Assembly (NCBI RefSeq): GCF_021028995.1
Contig: NZ_JAJJZG010000002.1
Coordinates: forward strand, 1 to 64,000
From: Halobacterium sp. KA-4
Lineage (GTDB): Archaea > Halobacteriota > Halobacteria > Halobacteriales > Halobacteriaceae
Length of the DNA stretch: 64,000 bases
Direction of reading: 5' to 3'
This document shows, one piece after another, positions 63,218 through 64,000 of the stretch. Each line of letters begins with the position of its first letter. Position 1 is the stretch's first letter. The notes beneath the pieces were generated by a model. That model saw only the letters and a list, made by a program, of their open reading frames with translations, had not been told where the DNA came from and ran no database searches. A program made the translations under genes and the position numbers.

Positions 63218-63673
63218 TTACGCGTAGCGTTCGAGCTCGGGACGGTCGAGCGCTTCGATGACGTCGCCGGCCGTCTCGTCGAGGAGGCTACGACCCTCGG
63301 CGGTGACGACGCGACCACGGTTGTGCTGCTGCTCGACGAGGTCCTCGTCTTCGAGCTGCTGGAGCGCGGTGCGGACGATGTTCCGGGAGCTGGACGTGCT
63401 GTCCGGCGGGGAGACACCGTATCGGTTGGAGCCGTCGGTGGTGTCGCCGTAGGCCGTCGCGAGACGCTTGACGCCGATGGGGCCTTCCATCGCGACCTTG
63501 CGGAGGATGCTGGCGGCGCGGCGCGCCCAGAAGTCTTCCTGTTCAGGGGGGAGTTCGCGGCCAACGCCGGTCTTCGCGAACTGCGCCCAGTCCGGTTCGT
63601 CGAGTCGGTCTTCGAGCTCGCTCGCGAGCTCGTCGACGAGCTCGTCAGCGGGAGCGTCGTAGAGGGTTGCCAT
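63218..63673 (-). CDS. rps19e: 30S ribosomal protein eS19
   Basis: 151 residues from ATG 63673. Winged-helix ribosomal protein of the archaeal/eukaryotic small subunit. Signatures: DWAQFAKTGVGRELPPEQEDFWARRAASILRKVAMEGPIGVKRLATAYG and RNIVRTALQQLEDEDLVEQQHNRGRVVTAEGRSLLDE. A TATA-like CTTTAAACG lies about 28 nt upstream of the ATG. pdcd5 follows after 96 bp. Confidence 0.96.
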   Translation of the reverse strand: MATLYDAPADELVDELASELEDRLDEPDWAQFAKTGVGRELPPEQEDFWARRAASILRKVAMEGPIGVKRLATAYGDTTDGSNRYGVSPPDSTSSSRNIVRTALQQLEDEDLVEQQHNRGRVVTAEGRSLLDETAGDVIEALDRPELERYA

Positions 63674-63695
63674 TACGCGGAATTCACGTCGGATT

Positions 63696-63791
63696 CGTTT
63701 AAAGCCATCGTTAGGGACTCGTGCGGCGTCGTCGGGGCCTTCCAGCCGCCGACCGCGAGAGCGGGCGCGCACGCATCCGGGGCGTTTTAGG
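63696..63791. promoter_or_regulatory. Divergent promoters between rps19e and thiL
   Basis: Minus-strand CTTTAAACG (63696-63705 region) is about 28 nt before the rps19e start (63673), and plus-strand CGTTTTAGG (63783-63791) is about 28 nt before the thiL ATG (63814). Both genes would be leaderless. Confidence 0.5.
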
Positions 63792-63813
63792 CCGCGACTG
63801 CGAACCCGAGGAC

Positions 63814-64000
63814 ATGAACGAACGGGCGGCCCTCGACGTCGTCGGTGGGCTCGTCGCGGGTGCCGGCGACGACGCCGCGGTCGTCGACGAGACGGTGTTC
63901 ACCATCGACATGCTCCACGAGACGACCGACTTCCCGGACGGCACGACCCGGTACACAGCGGGCTGGCGGTCCGTGGGCGCGTCGCTGTCGGACGTCGCCG
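63814..64000 (+). CDS. thiL: Thiamine-monophosphate kinase ThiL (3' end cut by window)
   Basis: The first 62 residues are visible. It phosphorylates thiamine phosphate to thiamine diphosphate. MNERAALDVVGGLVAGAGDDAAVVDETVF, then TIDMLHETTDF and GWRSVGASLSDVA match the N-terminal ATP/Mg-binding domain of the PurM/ThiL fold. In many ThiL proteins the GDDAAV motif is preceded by a longer leader; here it comes at residue 18. Confidence 0.88.
   Translation, partial: MNERAALDVVGGLVAGAGDDAAVVDETVFTIDMLHETTDFPDGTTRYTAGWRSVGASLSDVA

Overview
The window is a dense piece of haloarchaeal (class Halobacteria) chromosome. Evidence: high GC, very acidic predicted proteins (Asp/Glu-rich, Lys-poor), archaeal-only genes (PAN, Nob1, aIF5B, eS19, PDCD5, TgtA/ArcS/RaSEA, TrmY, Pus10, CetZ, SecD/SecF, pyruvoyl arginine decarboxylase) and promoters in which a TATA-like element lies about 25-31 nt before the start codon, as expected for leaderless haloarchaeal mRNAs. 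A Halobacterium-like genus is plausible, but the sequence alone does not fix it. About 75 protein genes and two tRNA-Pro genes (anticodons GGG and CGG) are visible. There is no rRNA, CRISPR array or intact insertion sequence.

Layout. 0-7 kb: coiled-coil zinc-ribbon protein, KaiC-like protein with a degenerate P-loop, a beta-RFAP synthase homologue, ilvD, a second KaiC-like ATPase, cspA and small zinc proteins. 7-11 kb: tRNA-Pro(GGG), cbf5-cmk, a TrkA protein flanked by two stand-alone Lrp ligand-binding domains, and a lone 2-oxoacid dehydrogenase E1 alpha. 11-15.6 kb: tmk, an NDUFA9-like protein, and cetZ1 with an overlapping exported partner. 15.6-22 kb: coenzyme F420 genes cofC, cofG and cofH around a class II ribonucleotide reductase. 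22-33 kb: purine genes purC, purQ, purS and purU interleaved with the complete archaeosine pathway (RaSEA, ArcS, TgtA). 33-38 kb: Nudix, P-loop kinase and zinc-finger genes, then an AT-richer gene-poor tract ending at tRNA-Pro(CGG), then katG and a possible IS200/IS605-type end. 38-47 kb: the m1-pseudouridine-54 pair trmY/pus10, rnhB, an NhaC antiporter, nucS, a histidine kinase and secF-secD. 47-55 kb: small haloarchaeal proteins, pgi, a CPBP protease, nob1 and infB. 55-64 kb: arginine decarboxylase, PAN, pepF, truA-hisS, an EamA transporter, a PP-loop ATPase, pdcd5, rps19e and the start of thiL.

How the genes fit together. tRNA maturation is a strong theme: Cbf5, RaSEA/ArcS/TgtA (archaeosine 15), Pus10 and TrmY (position 54), TruA, HisS, and an arginine decarboxylase whose product agmatine feeds agmatidine modification of tRNA-Ile. 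The F420 and purine pathways form further clusters. Co-directional genes often overlap through ATGA or GTGA. Eight of thirteen convergent pairs share exactly four bases, seven of them as the palindrome CTAG.

The only part that looks foreign or decaying is about 34.6-35.25 kb, directly 3' of tRNA-Pro(CGG). It carries a stop-bounded fragment resembling the C-terminus of a surface protein. I found no clear new defence or mobile system. The best candidates for undescribed biology are the small conserved-looking proteins, the degenerate KaiC module, the TrkA/Lrp-domain trio, the orphan PP-loop ATPase, and the scar beside tRNA-Pro(CGG) and katG.
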